Shown piece by piece: positions 1 through 6,466 of a stretch of 7,024 bases of DNA. This DNA is from Methanobacterium sp. (GTDB lineage Archaea; Methanobacteriota; Methanobacteria; Methanobacteriales; Methanobacteriaceae), in contig PMGM01000092.1 of the NCBI GenBank assembly GCA_003158115.1, positions 1 through 7,024 on the forward strand. Reading direction: 5' to 3'. Position numbers and translations under genes: made by a program. How positions within the stretch are numbered: position 1 is the first letter of the stretch; every line of letters begins with the position of its first letter. Under the pieces are notes generated by a model. That model worked only from the letters and a program-made list of their open reading frames with translations, was not told the DNA's origin and did not search any database.

Positions 1-115
1 TCATGTTTAATAAAAATGAAACCACACCAAAGGGATGTAATTACCTTGCAACTCTAAAATTAGACAATGAATGGTAACTACACCCATAAGAAAAACAATT
101 ATCCCCTAAATTAAT
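1..115 (-). pseudogene. Remnant of a small membrane protein (third tandem copy), cut by the window edge
   Basis: On the minus strand, one frame reads GIIVFLMGVVTIHCLILE and, after a one-base slip, another reads HPFGVVSFLLLNM before the window ends. These two pieces line up in order with the neighbouring copy at 164-526, which reads TITIFMGLLGLIVSLN and then YPFGYVGIFIIIFGF. An ATG at 87-85 is in frame with the first piece, and a stop at 108-106 lies in frame just upstream. The stretch is therefore best read as a decayed paralogue in tandem with the next copy. The similarity is short and hydrophobic, so chance cannot be fully excluded. Function unknown; the family appears to be a small multi-helix membrane protein. 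Confidence 0.45.
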
Positions 116-163
116 GCTATATGTTATGATTTATAAGTAAAATTCCCCTTATAAGAAATATGG

Positions 164-526
164 TTATTCATATTCCAAGAGTTCTTTATATTTCATGATA
201 TATTCAGTTATTGCTATTCTATTAGATTGGATTTACTCAGATTACCCTTTGTTTGATGACCTTTTAGATGCCTGAAAGACTAAGAACTATAACTGAGAAC
301 ATCGATACTAACATAACTAAAATTGTAGTTTCTGACATAATTTCTATATGTAATATCCCTGCCACAATTCCCCAGAAACCGAAAATTATAATGAAAATTC
401 CAACATATCCAAAAGGATAACAGTTCCATGAAGAATATTTATATTTAAGGATACAATTAAACCAAGTAAACCCATAAAAATGGTAATTGTATAAAATCCA
501 ATATTCATTATTTTTATTTTCCTCAT
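164..526 (-). pseudogene. Frameshifted small membrane protein with SHOCT-like C-terminus
   Basis: An ATG at 526-524 opens a frame beginning MRKIKIMNIGFYTITIF and continuing into a hydrophobic helix, but that frame closes at a stop soon after the motif NINILHGT. The next frame, one base off near 425, carries on with YPFGYVGIFIIIFGFWGI and two further hydrophobic stretches down to a stop at 264. Beyond that stop, other frames give LKGHQTKGNLSKSNLIE and then ITEYIMKYKELLEYE with a stop at 164. The last two pieces resemble a SHOCT domain, a short C-terminal helical module usually reading NPIE..LKEL...GxITEEE(F/Y)..KK.ELL. I infer an original protein of roughly 110-120 residues with about three or four membrane helices and a SHOCT tail, broken by at least three indels. 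Reading only 264-548 as one gene would mistake the wrong-frame N-terminus for real. Function unknown. Confidence 0.65.
172..212. repeat. Direct repeat, left copy (SHOCT-coding segment)
   Basis: This segment matches 534-575 along about 41 bases, with a few substitutions and one single-base length difference; both begin ATTCCAAGAG and share TTATATTTCAT. Translated on the minus strand it gives ITEYIMKYKELLE, so the repeat is best explained as the conserved 3' end of two paralogous genes rather than a mobile repeat. Confidence 0.7.
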
Positions 527-531
527 TTACC

Positions 532-604
532 CTATTCCAAGAGATCATTATATTTCATTATTATATCCCGTTATTATCAGTTTTTTTAATATTGCATTTG
601 GATT
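532..604 (-). pseudogene. C-terminal SHOCT remnant of an upstream tandem copy
   Basis: On the minus strand this stretch reads NPNAILKKLIITGYN and, after a one-base slip, MKYNDLLE followed by TAG at 534-532. It parallels the SHOCT-like end of the copy at 164-526 (NLIE, AITEYIMKYKELLE). The hydrophobic part that should precede it is absent: at 605 the sequence becomes a T-rich terminator for the surface-protein gene. So this is a truncated tail, lying only 5 bases before the ATG of the next copy, as expected for a former tandem gene pair. Confidence 0.5.
534..575. repeat. Direct repeat, right copy (SHOCT-coding segment)
   Basis: Partner of 172-212. The one-base length difference between the two copies falls where the minus-strand reading frame of this copy breaks, which points to an indel here. 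Confidence 0.7.
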
Positions 605-607
605 AAA

Positions 608-626
608 TTTAAAAAAAAATAAAATA
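608..626 (-). terminator. Oligo-T terminator of the surface-protein gene
   Basis: On the minus strand a run of nine T (611-619), flanked by TTTTA and AAATTT, begins about 7 bases after the stop codon at 633. Archaeal RNA polymerase stops at T-runs without needing a hairpin, so this is a plausible terminator. Confidence 0.55.
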
Positions 627-632
627 TAGATT

Positions 633-1757
633 TTATTGTATTTTAAAACCATTTAATAATATATCAAATGTTCCTTTTTCGTTGCTAAATGTTTTGTATG
701 GTGCAATAAAATCCAATATGTATAGTTTATGGTTTTTTATTAAGTATATCTCTTGATCTTCCATTATTTGGTTGTATACGCTTTTATCATTGATTGTATA
801 CGTATTTTCATAAGCTTTATTTCCATTCAGTGTTAATGTGCTCTTTGATATCTTTTTATAACCTGATGGCTGAGGGCTACTTACAAATGAATCAAATGCT
901 TCTTGATCCGACATATCTGCTGGGTTTGGTACTATATCAATCTGAAGTGAAAGTGCTTCTTGACTTGCAGAATACATATCAGAAACCAAAAGTAGTTCAC
1001 ATCCATCTTGCGGGTATGATTCTACCTCCCAATTAACAGGATAATTAAAACTTACACCATGACCGGAATAAACTTTCACAGAAGGTCCAGTTACAAAATT
1101 AAATTTATAAGCTTTTGCTAACACATTACCTGCTAAATCTTTAACAGCACCTGCAGGTATGTATACCAGATATTTGTCTTTATTTATTCTATTAAAATGA
1201 TCCTTAATTGTTAATATATTTCCTGTTATCGTTTTCGTTATAGTTACAGTTTTACCACTGGTTACATTTTTAACATATATTTTGGAGTAATTAACTCCTG
1301 AAACAATTTTTTCACTGAATTTGATGGTTATAGGTGAACTTAAAGATGTGTGTACATAATTGTTAGTTGGGGCGGTTGCAGAAACTTTAGGAGGAATAGT
1401 ATCAATGGTATACGTCTGTGTGTATACTGGAGATTTATTTCCTACTAAATCCACTGCCACATATTTTAAGGTCGTGGTTGATGTGATGGTAATTGGTTTG
1501 ATGTACAATGTGCTTTTGTTTGTTGGTGTGCTTCCGTTTAATGTGTAGTAGATGTTTCCTGCAATGTTCATTGATAATTTAACATTTTTTGTGGTGTTGT
1601 AGTATCCACTATGATAGTTTACACTTGCTGTTGGAGCGGTTGTGTTTAATGTAGTATTGTTTCCTAGGTCTGTTGCGCTTACAGCTCCTACTACTGAAAT
1701 ACAAAAAAATAAACTAAAAACCATAAGTGAAATCAAAAATATCTTATTATTACTCAT
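633..1757 (-). CDS. Secreted surface-type protein: chitobiase-like, SbsA Ig-like and PsbP-like regions
   Basis: I start this 374-residue protein at the ATG at 1757, because GGGGGT lies 4 bases upstream; a GTG at 1778 and an ATG at 1769 are in frame but have no such site. Residues 1-28 form a signal peptide: MSNNK, a hydrophobic core, then an AVSA cut region. Residues about 40-120 resemble the chitobiase/beta-hexosaminidase C-terminal fold (YYTLNGSTPT, TTTLKYVAVDLVGNKSPVYT). Residues about 123-223 resemble an SbsA Ig-like domain (IPPKV, PITIKFSEKI, IPAGAVKDLAGN). Residues about 228-374 begin GHGVSFNYPVNWEV and look like the PsbP-like module common in methanobacterial secreted proteins. Many NxT/NxS sequons suggest glycosylation. 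There is no C-terminal membrane anchor and no catalytic motif, so a role in adhesion or envelope architecture is likely, but the ligand is unknown. It is monocistronic, with its own promoter and terminator. Confidence 0.88.
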   Translation of the reverse strand: MSNNKIFLISLMVFSLFFCISVVGAVSATDLGNNTTLNTTAPTASVNYHSGYYNTTKNVKLSMNIAGNIYYTLNGSTPTNKSTLYIKPITITSTTTLKYVAVDLVGNKSPVYTQTYTIDTIPPKVSATAPTNNYVHTSLSSPITIKFSEKIVSGVNYSKIYVKNVTSGKTVTITKTITGNILTIKDHFNRINKDKYLVYIPAGAVKDLAGNVLAKAYKFNFVTGPSVKVYSGHGVSFNYPVNWEVESYPQDGCELLLVSDMYSASQEALSLQIDIVPNPADMSDQEAFDSFVSSPQPSGYKKISKSTLTLNGNKAYENTYTINDKSVYNQIMEDQEIYLIKNHKLYILDFIAPYKTFSNEKGTFDILLNGFKIQ

Positions 1758-1761
1758 TTTT

Positions 1762-1767
1762 ACCCCC
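1762..1767 (-). promoter_or_regulatory. Ribosome binding site deciding the 1757 start
   Basis: GGGGGT on the minus strand ends 4 bases before the ATG at 1757. It is the only purine-rich match near the three in-frame start choices and favours the shortest one, which also gives a normal-length signal peptide. Confidence 0.45.
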
Positions 1768-1807
1768 ATAATTTTCACTTAAACTTATTTTTTGTAATCT
1801 AAAAATT

Positions 1808-1847
1808 AATTATCTAATATATCAATATTCGATTTTCATATAAATAC
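1808..1847 (-). promoter_or_regulatory. Promoter of the surface-protein gene with shared AAAATCGAA motif
   Basis: On the minus strand a TATA-like TATTTATATG (1846-1837) is followed directly by AAAATCGAA (1836-1828) and, nine bases later, ATTAGATAATT (1818-1808). The same motif pair occurs ahead of the gene at 2212-2496. If the TATA call is right, transcription would begin near 1815, giving a leader of about 58 bases. A second TATA-like box, GATATATTAG, lies closer to the gene. No start site has been mapped. Confidence 0.4.
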
Positions 1848-2152
1848 ATATCATAATCAAATTTAGGGTTTAGCTTAAAAAAAATTAATAAGTCAGATCG
1901 TAAAGCTATCAATGGATCTAAAGAATTTAATAATATTATGGTTTGATACCCACTAAAAATAGTAATAATAGTTATATGATTATTATATCAAAAATGGAAT
2001 TAAAATGGTAATCATTCAATAGAATTTACATGAATTCCATTAAAGATCTCCATTTTTATCAGATTCTTTAACATATAAAATAAAGTACTATTTAGAATTA
2101 TAATTTAAAAAATAAGATATATATTTGAATAATAGTTTACTTAAGTGAAAAT
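1848..2152. other. Non-coding AT-rich gap with inverted repeats
   Basis: No frame here gives a convincing protein. Two inverted repeats stand out: TAATAAT/ATTATTA (1963-1969 and 1979-1985) and AATGGAATT/AATTCCATT (1993-2001 and 2033-2041), the second enclosing 31 bases. I see no tRNA, rRNA or snoRNA-like features. Confidence 0.5.
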
Positions 2153-2180
2153 AGAGTTTTACTCTCTAAATTAAGTTTAG
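2153..2180 (-). terminator. Two abutting small hairpins after the gene at 2212-2496
   Basis: AGAGT-TTT-ACTCT (2153-2165) lies directly against CTAAA-TTAAG-TTTAG (2166-2180). They start about 32 bases beyond the stop codon of the minus-strand gene, and the minus strand between has several TTTT clusters. The stems are only 5 bp each, so this is a tentative 3'-end signal. Confidence 0.35.
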
Positions 2181-2211
2181 AAAACACTAAAATAATTTAG
2201 ATTAAAAGCAC

Positions 2212-2496
2212 CTAATATCTATCATTAATTTTATCCTCTACATCCATATCATCTTCATCATCCTTTTTATCTGGATATAACCATGAAGATCTGTCATCCC
2301 CTTGAAGATGTGTGTAAACATATGATGCTACTATTATACCAAAAACATAGGCAATAGTTACTAAAAATTGATGCTGCAACCATGGAGAGTTTAAAGGATA
2401 ATCTTTAAGATAAAACATTACCATGACCCCTATAAAACCAACCACAATAAAAGTAAAAAATGCAGCTATTAAATTTATTATCTTTTTCTGATTCAT
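2212..2496 (-). CDS. Small two-helix membrane protein with acidic tail, function unknown
   Basis: This 94-residue protein has two clear membrane segments, residues 7-30 and 42-63, joined by a short loop (KDYPLNSPWLQHQ). A hydrophilic tail follows from residue 64 (HLQGDDRSSWLYPDKKDDED...), very rich in Asp and Glu. I do not recognise the family. With two short helices and a charged tail it could be a small subunit or accessory of a membrane complex, but nothing in the neighbourhood names a partner. The ATG is preceded by AGGGAAG about 11 bases upstream, only a weak ribosome binding site. It is divergent from pyrF and carries the AAAATCGAA promoter motif shared with two other minus-strand genes. 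Two clean helices and a normal stop argue that it is a real gene. Confidence 0.75.
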   Translation of the reverse strand: MNQKKIINLIAAFFTFIVVGFIGVMVMFYLKDYPLNSPWLQHQFLVTIAYVFGIIVASYVYTHLQGDDRSSWLYPDKKDDEDDMDVEDKINDRY

Positions 2497-2566
2497 AATA
2501 TAGAACTTCCCTGAAATTTTTAATAATATTCATTTAAATTTGAGTAAAAAATTATACCTAGTTATA

Positions 2567-2600
2567 AATTATCTAATTGTTCGATTTTCTTTTATATATT
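2567..2600 (-). promoter_or_regulatory. Promoter of the small membrane protein with shared AAAATCGAA motif
   Basis: On the minus strand, AATATATAAA (2600-2591) is a TATA-like box, followed by AG, then AAAATCGAA (2588-2580), two bases, and ATTAGATAATT (2577-2567). Both words recur in the same order in the promoter at 1808-1847. Expected transcription start is about 2570, for a leader of about 70 bases. Read on the plus strand, the same TTTTATATATT could also serve pyrF with a leader of about 75 bases. Confidence 0.45.
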
Positions 2601-2635
2601 ATTTGGGTATTATAGGAATTTTTGGAACTATATAA

Positions 2636-2655
2636 AAAATATAGAGCTATATTTT
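2636..2655. promoter_or_regulatory. Near-perfect palindrome upstream of the pyrF promoter
   Basis: AAAATATAG-AG-CTATATTTT has 9-bp perfect arms around a 2-base centre. It ends directly before the A-rich BRE-like stretch of the pyrF promoter, about 40-58 bases before the ATG. That placement suits a dimeric regulator acting just upstream of TFB. No regulator is identified. Confidence 0.45.
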
Positions 2656-2656
2656 A

Positions 2657-2674
2657 AAAAACCATTTAAATAAT
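2657..2674 (+). promoter_or_regulatory. Likely leaderless promoter of pyrF (BRE/TATA)
   Basis: AAAAACC (2657-2663) followed by ATTTAAATAAT (2664-2674) fits a BRE plus TATA box. Its centre is about 26 bases before the ATG at 2694, which is the usual distance to the transcription start. There is no Shine-Dalgarno match in the bases before that ATG. Together these point to a leaderless or near-leaderless mRNA. Confidence 0.5.
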
Positions 2675-2684
2675 TTCAAACTGA

Positions 2685-3881
<1,197 letters not shown>

Positions 3882-3965
3882 GGTGGGAGTACCTTTATCT
3901 TAATTTTAACATAACAAAATTAGATTTTATTATAATTGGATGGATTTATATTTTAATACAAATAT

Positions 3966-4886
3966 TTAACGTTTATTCATCTCCATAGCACCTGCAAGCA
4001 TCAGGGGAAAAATTATTGTTGCATCTCCAATAACAGTTACCAGATTGGATCCTGCCTTTGCCTTTGCCCATGATTTAGCTTCTTCAAGGGGAGCACCACC
4101 TAAACTTCCGGTCTCACTTCGATCCATTGTTACTTGAATTGCAGCATCAACACCACCCGTGAGTAGATTGGATGCCAGTGCATAATGTTTTGGAAGACCT
4201 CCACCTAATATGACAGTGGCCACCTTTTTAGAACCATATACTATATCAGATAGTTCACTCATATCACCCGAAGCATCGAGATGCAGTTCATTGTCCTGTG
4301 TAAACATCCATAGTTGTAAACCCAACATACTGTCTATTAATCCGGGAGCATAAATTGGAACTCCCTTTCGAGCAGCTGTCTTTAATATTGATTCATCGTC
4401 TGATAATTTAGATCCAATTTCGGTTAAAAATTTCCTTATACTGAGATTATTCTCTTTTTTCACAATATCAGACATTATTTTGGTTATTTCCTTCTCAAAT
4501 ACTTCAAAATCTTCAGATTTAGTATAAAGATCTCCTATTCTGCCCATTCCCTGCTGACATAGTGTTTCATCATCACCAGTCATACCATAATGATGTCTTC
4601 CACCAAATGCTTCTAAAAGATCATGGGTTATATTAGCACCACTTGTAATTAAAACATCAACCATATCATTCTCAATCATGTCCCTAATAACCTTTCTAAG
4701 GCCGCCTGGGACAAGGGGTCCTGCAACACTCAGAAAAACAACTGTATCATCATCATCAAGAGTTTCTGCAAGTAATTTAGTTGCCCTGTACATTCTTCCA
4801 GCACCTAAAACTCCAGATTTTCCCATTTGCTCTATTAGTTCCAGCACACCCCTCCCTTCCTTAATATCCATATGATCAATAATCAA
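3966..4886 (-). CDS. dys: Deoxyhypusine synthase
   Basis: The enzyme uses NAD and spermidine to transfer a 4-aminobutyl group to one lysine of translation factor aIF5A, the first step of hypusine formation; it acts in the cytosol, normally as a tetramer. The 306-residue sequence carries the family hallmarks: SVAGPLVPGGLR at 53-64, TSGANITHDLLEAFGG at 81-96, PIYAPGLIDSMLG at 177-189, ILGGGLPKH at 226-234, DRSETGSLGGA at 255-265 and the EEAKSWAK segment, in which K275 is the expected enzyme-imine lysine, followed by GDATIIFPL. I take the TTG at 4886 as the start because GAGGATGTG lies 8 bases before it; the ATG at 4871 (residue 6) has nothing comparable and would shorten the N-terminus. It has its own promoter and may continue into the membrane-protein gene. 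Confidence 0.97.
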   Translation of the reverse strand: MIIDHMDIKEGRGVLELIEQMGKSGVLGAGRMYRATKLLAETLDDDDTVVFLSVAGPLVPGGLRKVIRDMIENDMVDVLITSGANITHDLLEAFGGRHHYGMTGDDETLCQQGMGRIGDLYTKSEDFEVFEKEITKIMSDIVKKENNLSIRKFLTEIGSKLSDDESILKTAARKGVPIYAPGLIDSMLGLQLWMFTQDNELHLDASGDMSELSDIVYGSKKVATVILGGGLPKHYALASNLLTGGVDAAIQVTMDRSETGSLGGAPLEEAKSWAKAKAGSNLVTVIGDATIIFPLMLAGAMEMNKR

Positions 4887-4894
4887 TTTTTATA

Positions 4895-4903
4895 CACATC
4901 CTC
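4895..4903 (-). promoter_or_regulatory. Ribosome binding site supporting the TTG start of dys
   Basis: GAGGATGTG on the minus strand resembles the archaeal GGAGGTGAT consensus with mismatches and sits 8 bases before TTG at 4886. It is about 23 bases from the alternative ATG at 4871, too far to serve it well. Confidence 0.5.
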
Positions 4904-4949
4904 TGAATCATAAATTTTTTTTTTTATTCATATTATTTAATAATAATAG

Positions 4950-4978
4950 TTCGATTTTGTTAATAAGATTATATAATC
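4950..4978 (-). promoter_or_regulatory. dys: Promoter of dys: palindromic TATA box plus AAAATCGAA motif
   Basis: On the minus strand, AAAAG precedes a 12-bp perfect palindrome GATTATATAATC (4978-4967) that contains the TATA box. AAAATCGAA follows 8 bases later (4958-4950). Transcription is expected to start near 4947, giving a leader of about 60 bases. The nine-base motif is shared with the promoters at 1808-1847 and 2567-2600. Confidence 0.5.
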
Positions 4979-5003
4979 CTTTTAATAATATAAAAAGAAT
5001 ATT

Positions 5004-5032
5004 TATAATTAATTATTAACCAATTAATTATA
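5004..5032. promoter_or_regulatory. 11-bp perfect inverted repeat between the CBS gene and dys
   Basis: TATAATTAATT (5004-5014) and AATTAATTATA (5022-5032) are perfect inverted copies around a 7-base centre ATTAACC. The site lies about 25 bases upstream of the dys TATA box and downstream of the CBS gene, so it could be an operator for dys or a 3' hairpin. All arm bases are A or T, which raises the chance of coincidence. Confidence 0.35.
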
Positions 5033-5092
5033 TACAAATATTTGATGTGCAAGACTATTTAAAATTAAGTTAAAGGGATATAAATTAGAATC

Positions 5093-5111
5093 AGTATTTT
5101 TATTTAATACT
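5093..5111 (-). terminator. Hairpin directly after the CBS regulator gene
   Basis: AGTATT (5093-5098) and AATACT (5106-5111) form a 6-bp stem with a 7-base loop, beginning 2 bases beyond the stop codon at 5114. It is probably a 3'-end signal; no long T-run follows on the minus strand. Confidence 0.35.
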
Positions 5112-5113
5112 TC

Positions 5114-5995
5114 TTACTTGAGTCCAGCTATCTGATCAAGAAGGTCTGTTCTTGTTATTATTCCAATCGGATTAGTTGAATCTTTATCAATAACAATGAG
5201 TCTACCTATTTTGTTTTTATACATGATCTCTATGGCATCTGAAATCATTACATCTTTATCAACAGTTATAATGTGTTTTGACATGATATCTTCCACATTA
5301 AGACTTTCATTATCTTTGGCAATTGCCAATATAATATCAGAAAGTGTTAAAATCCCAACTATATGCCCATTTTCTACTACGGGAGCGCCTTCTATCCCTT
5401 CGTTGGATAATACAATTGCTGCTTCTTTAATACTATCCATTGAATTTAAGTTAATAAGATCTTTAGATGCAACATCAAATACTGTCTTTTTTGGAATGCT
5501 TCTGATCGCAGTGGTATCTAATAGTAGAATGTTATCCATATCATCCCTTCCAACCACCACACCATCCACAACAAGTTTATTAACTGGTGTTGGACCTATC
5601 CTAATTTCATCTCCAAGATCTAGGTATTTTATATTTCCAACTGCTTTTATGGCTGCTTCACATTCTCCAGGATGAGTTATGCTCGTGAACTCGATCTGGG
5701 AAACAGTAATGTCTTTAACCTTCTTCCCATCCCTGAATATTGGTACCAATGTTTGATTATCTGAAGCCTGTATGTTCAGAGTGTGATAAGCCTTAATAGT
5801 TGGTTTATAACCTCCTCTTGGCCCAGGTACTCCTTTTACAAGACCTAAACTTCTTAAAGATTGCATTTGATTTCGTATAGTACCAGGATTACGATTCATT
5901 ATTAGAGCTATTTCTTCTCCTTTAATAGAGGCATCCGCATTCCTATATAGATTTATAAGGCTTTGTAATATTTCCTTCTGGACAGATGTGAGCAT
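5114..5995 (-). CDS. Winged-helix transcriptional regulator with C-terminal CBS pair
   Basis: This 293-residue cytosolic protein has three parts. Residues 1-66 form a winged helix: QKEILQSLINLYRN, a second helix, the recognition helix NPGTIRNQMQSLRSLGL at 36-52 and a wing GVPGPRGGYKPT at 55-66. Residues about 75-170 are a mixed alpha/beta region I cannot name (PIFRDGKKVKDITVSQIEFT, HPGECEAAIKAVG). Residues about 173-293 are two CBS repeats: FDVASKDLINLNSMDS...GAPVVENGHIVGILTLSDI, then EDIMSKHIITVDKDV...GRLIVIDKDSTNPIGIITRTDLL. CBS pairs commonly bind adenine nucleotides or SAM, so a ligand-sensing DNA-binding role is inferred. Older archaeal annotations call such proteins IMP-dehydrogenase-related because of the CBS repeats, but no dehydrogenase domain is present. 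The ATG at 5995 has a near-perfect ribosome binding site. The gene appears monocistronic; its targets are unknown. Confidence 0.93.
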   Translation of the reverse strand: MLTSVQKEILQSLINLYRNADASIKGEEIALIMNRNPGTIRNQMQSLRSLGLVKGVPGPRGGYKPTIKAYHTLNIQASDNQTLVPIFRDGKKVKDITVSQIEFTSITHPGECEAAIKAVGNIKYLDLGDEIRIGPTPVNKLVVDGVVVGRDDMDNILLLDTTAIRSIPKKTVFDVASKDLINLNSMDSIKEAAIVLSNEGIEGAPVVENGHIVGILTLSDIILAIAKDNESLNVEDIMSKHIITVDKDVMISDAIEIMYKNKIGRLIVIDKDSTNPIGIITRTDLLDQIAGLK

Positions 5996-5998
5996 TCA

Positions 5999-6007
5999 AT
6001 CACCTTT
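5999..6007 (-). promoter_or_regulatory. Strong Shine-Dalgarno site of the CBS regulator
   Basis: AAAGGTGAT on the minus strand, 3 bases before the ATG at 5995, matches the archaeal anti-Shine-Dalgarno sequence over GGTGAT. It fixes the start and shows that this genome uses leadered translation as well. Confidence 0.8.
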
Positions 6008-6058
6008 AATTTGTTATTATTTATAATTATAATTACATATTTGTTATGTTTATTCATG

Positions 6059-6072
6059 ATATATAGTTTTAC
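6059..6072 (-). promoter_or_regulatory. Promoter of the CBS regulator (BRE/TATA)
   Basis: GTAAAAC (6072-6066) followed by TATATAT (6065-6059) on the minus strand fits a BRE and TATA box. Transcription would start near 6036, leaving a leader of about 40 bases that contains the Shine-Dalgarno site. The AAAATCGAA motif seen at other promoters is absent here. Confidence 0.5.
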
Positions 6073-6445
6073 TTTTTTATCTGTATTTATTACTACTGAT
6101 TAATAAATTCTAGTAAGATAATGTTTTCACTGAAAGAATATGGTTATTATCGAGACCATAACAAAATTTAGAGCGTAAAAATTGTACATATCAATTCGGG
6201 CATTAATTATATGAATTTAATAATAAGTTAAAATCGTTAATTTAGTTCAGATAATCCAATGGCATACCATCATAAAATTGGGATAAACACTTCATGATAC
6301 CATAAATTGAAAATCTAGAATCATTTATCCATATTTAGCATATTCCTTATAATTATCATACTACAACGTTTTTAATAATATTAAATTATTAAATGTTTAT
6401 TTTATAAGATTATTAAAAGAAATTTAAAAATTTTAAATTAAAATG
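6073..6445. other. Non-coding, very AT-rich gap with stacked palindromes
   Basis: I see no credible gene on either strand. Inverted repeats cluster at the right: TTTAATAAT/ATTATTAAA (6371-6379 and 6385-6393, 5-base loop), a further ATTATTAAA at 6409-6417, and AATTTAAAA-A-TTTTAAATT (6421-6439). A weaker pair, TATGGT/ACCATA, lies at 6139-6144 and 6155-6160. The upstream half of the ABC-exporter gene that should lie here is missing. Confidence 0.5.
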
Positions 6446-6465
6446 TAAAAGTTTATATATATAAA
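6446..6465 (+). promoter_or_regulatory. Palindromic TATA-like box abutting the ABC remnant
   Basis: TTTATATATATAAA (6452-6465) is a 14-bp perfect palindrome preceded by GTAAAAG, and would score as a BRE/TATA in either direction. It lies directly against the first recognisable ABC codons, where coding sequence should be, so it is either foreign to the remnant or marks a rearrangement point. Confidence 0.35.
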
Positions 6466-6466
6466 G

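Noticed and set aside
264..548. A 94-codon minus-strand ORF taken as one intact protein
   Set aside because: Its first third (SWNRVNEENKNNEYWI...) is the wrong frame; the frame starting at 526 encodes the real hydrophobic N-terminus. It is reported instead as part of a frameshifted pseudogene.
794..1548. Plus-strand ORFs at 794-1036 and 1360-1548
   Set aside because: Both are antisense to the surface-protein gene, show no recognisable motif or ribosome binding site, and are shadows of its codons.
1990..2095. 20-codon minus-strand frame (MLKNLIKMEIF...)
   Set aside because: It is too short, lacks a ribosome binding site and overlaps the inverted repeat; nothing supports translation.
4678..5675. 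Plus-strand ORFs at 4678-4875 and 5196-5675
   Set aside because: They are antisense to dys and to the CBS repeats. The longer one is open only because of codon choice in the CBS gene.
6243..6315. Short minus-strand reading MKCLSQFYDGMPLDYLN and an imperfect direct repeat ACCATCATAAAATTG/ACCATAAATTG
   Set aside because: A 17-residue frame has no promoter, ribosome site or neighbour to support it, and the repeat is imperfect and AT-rich.
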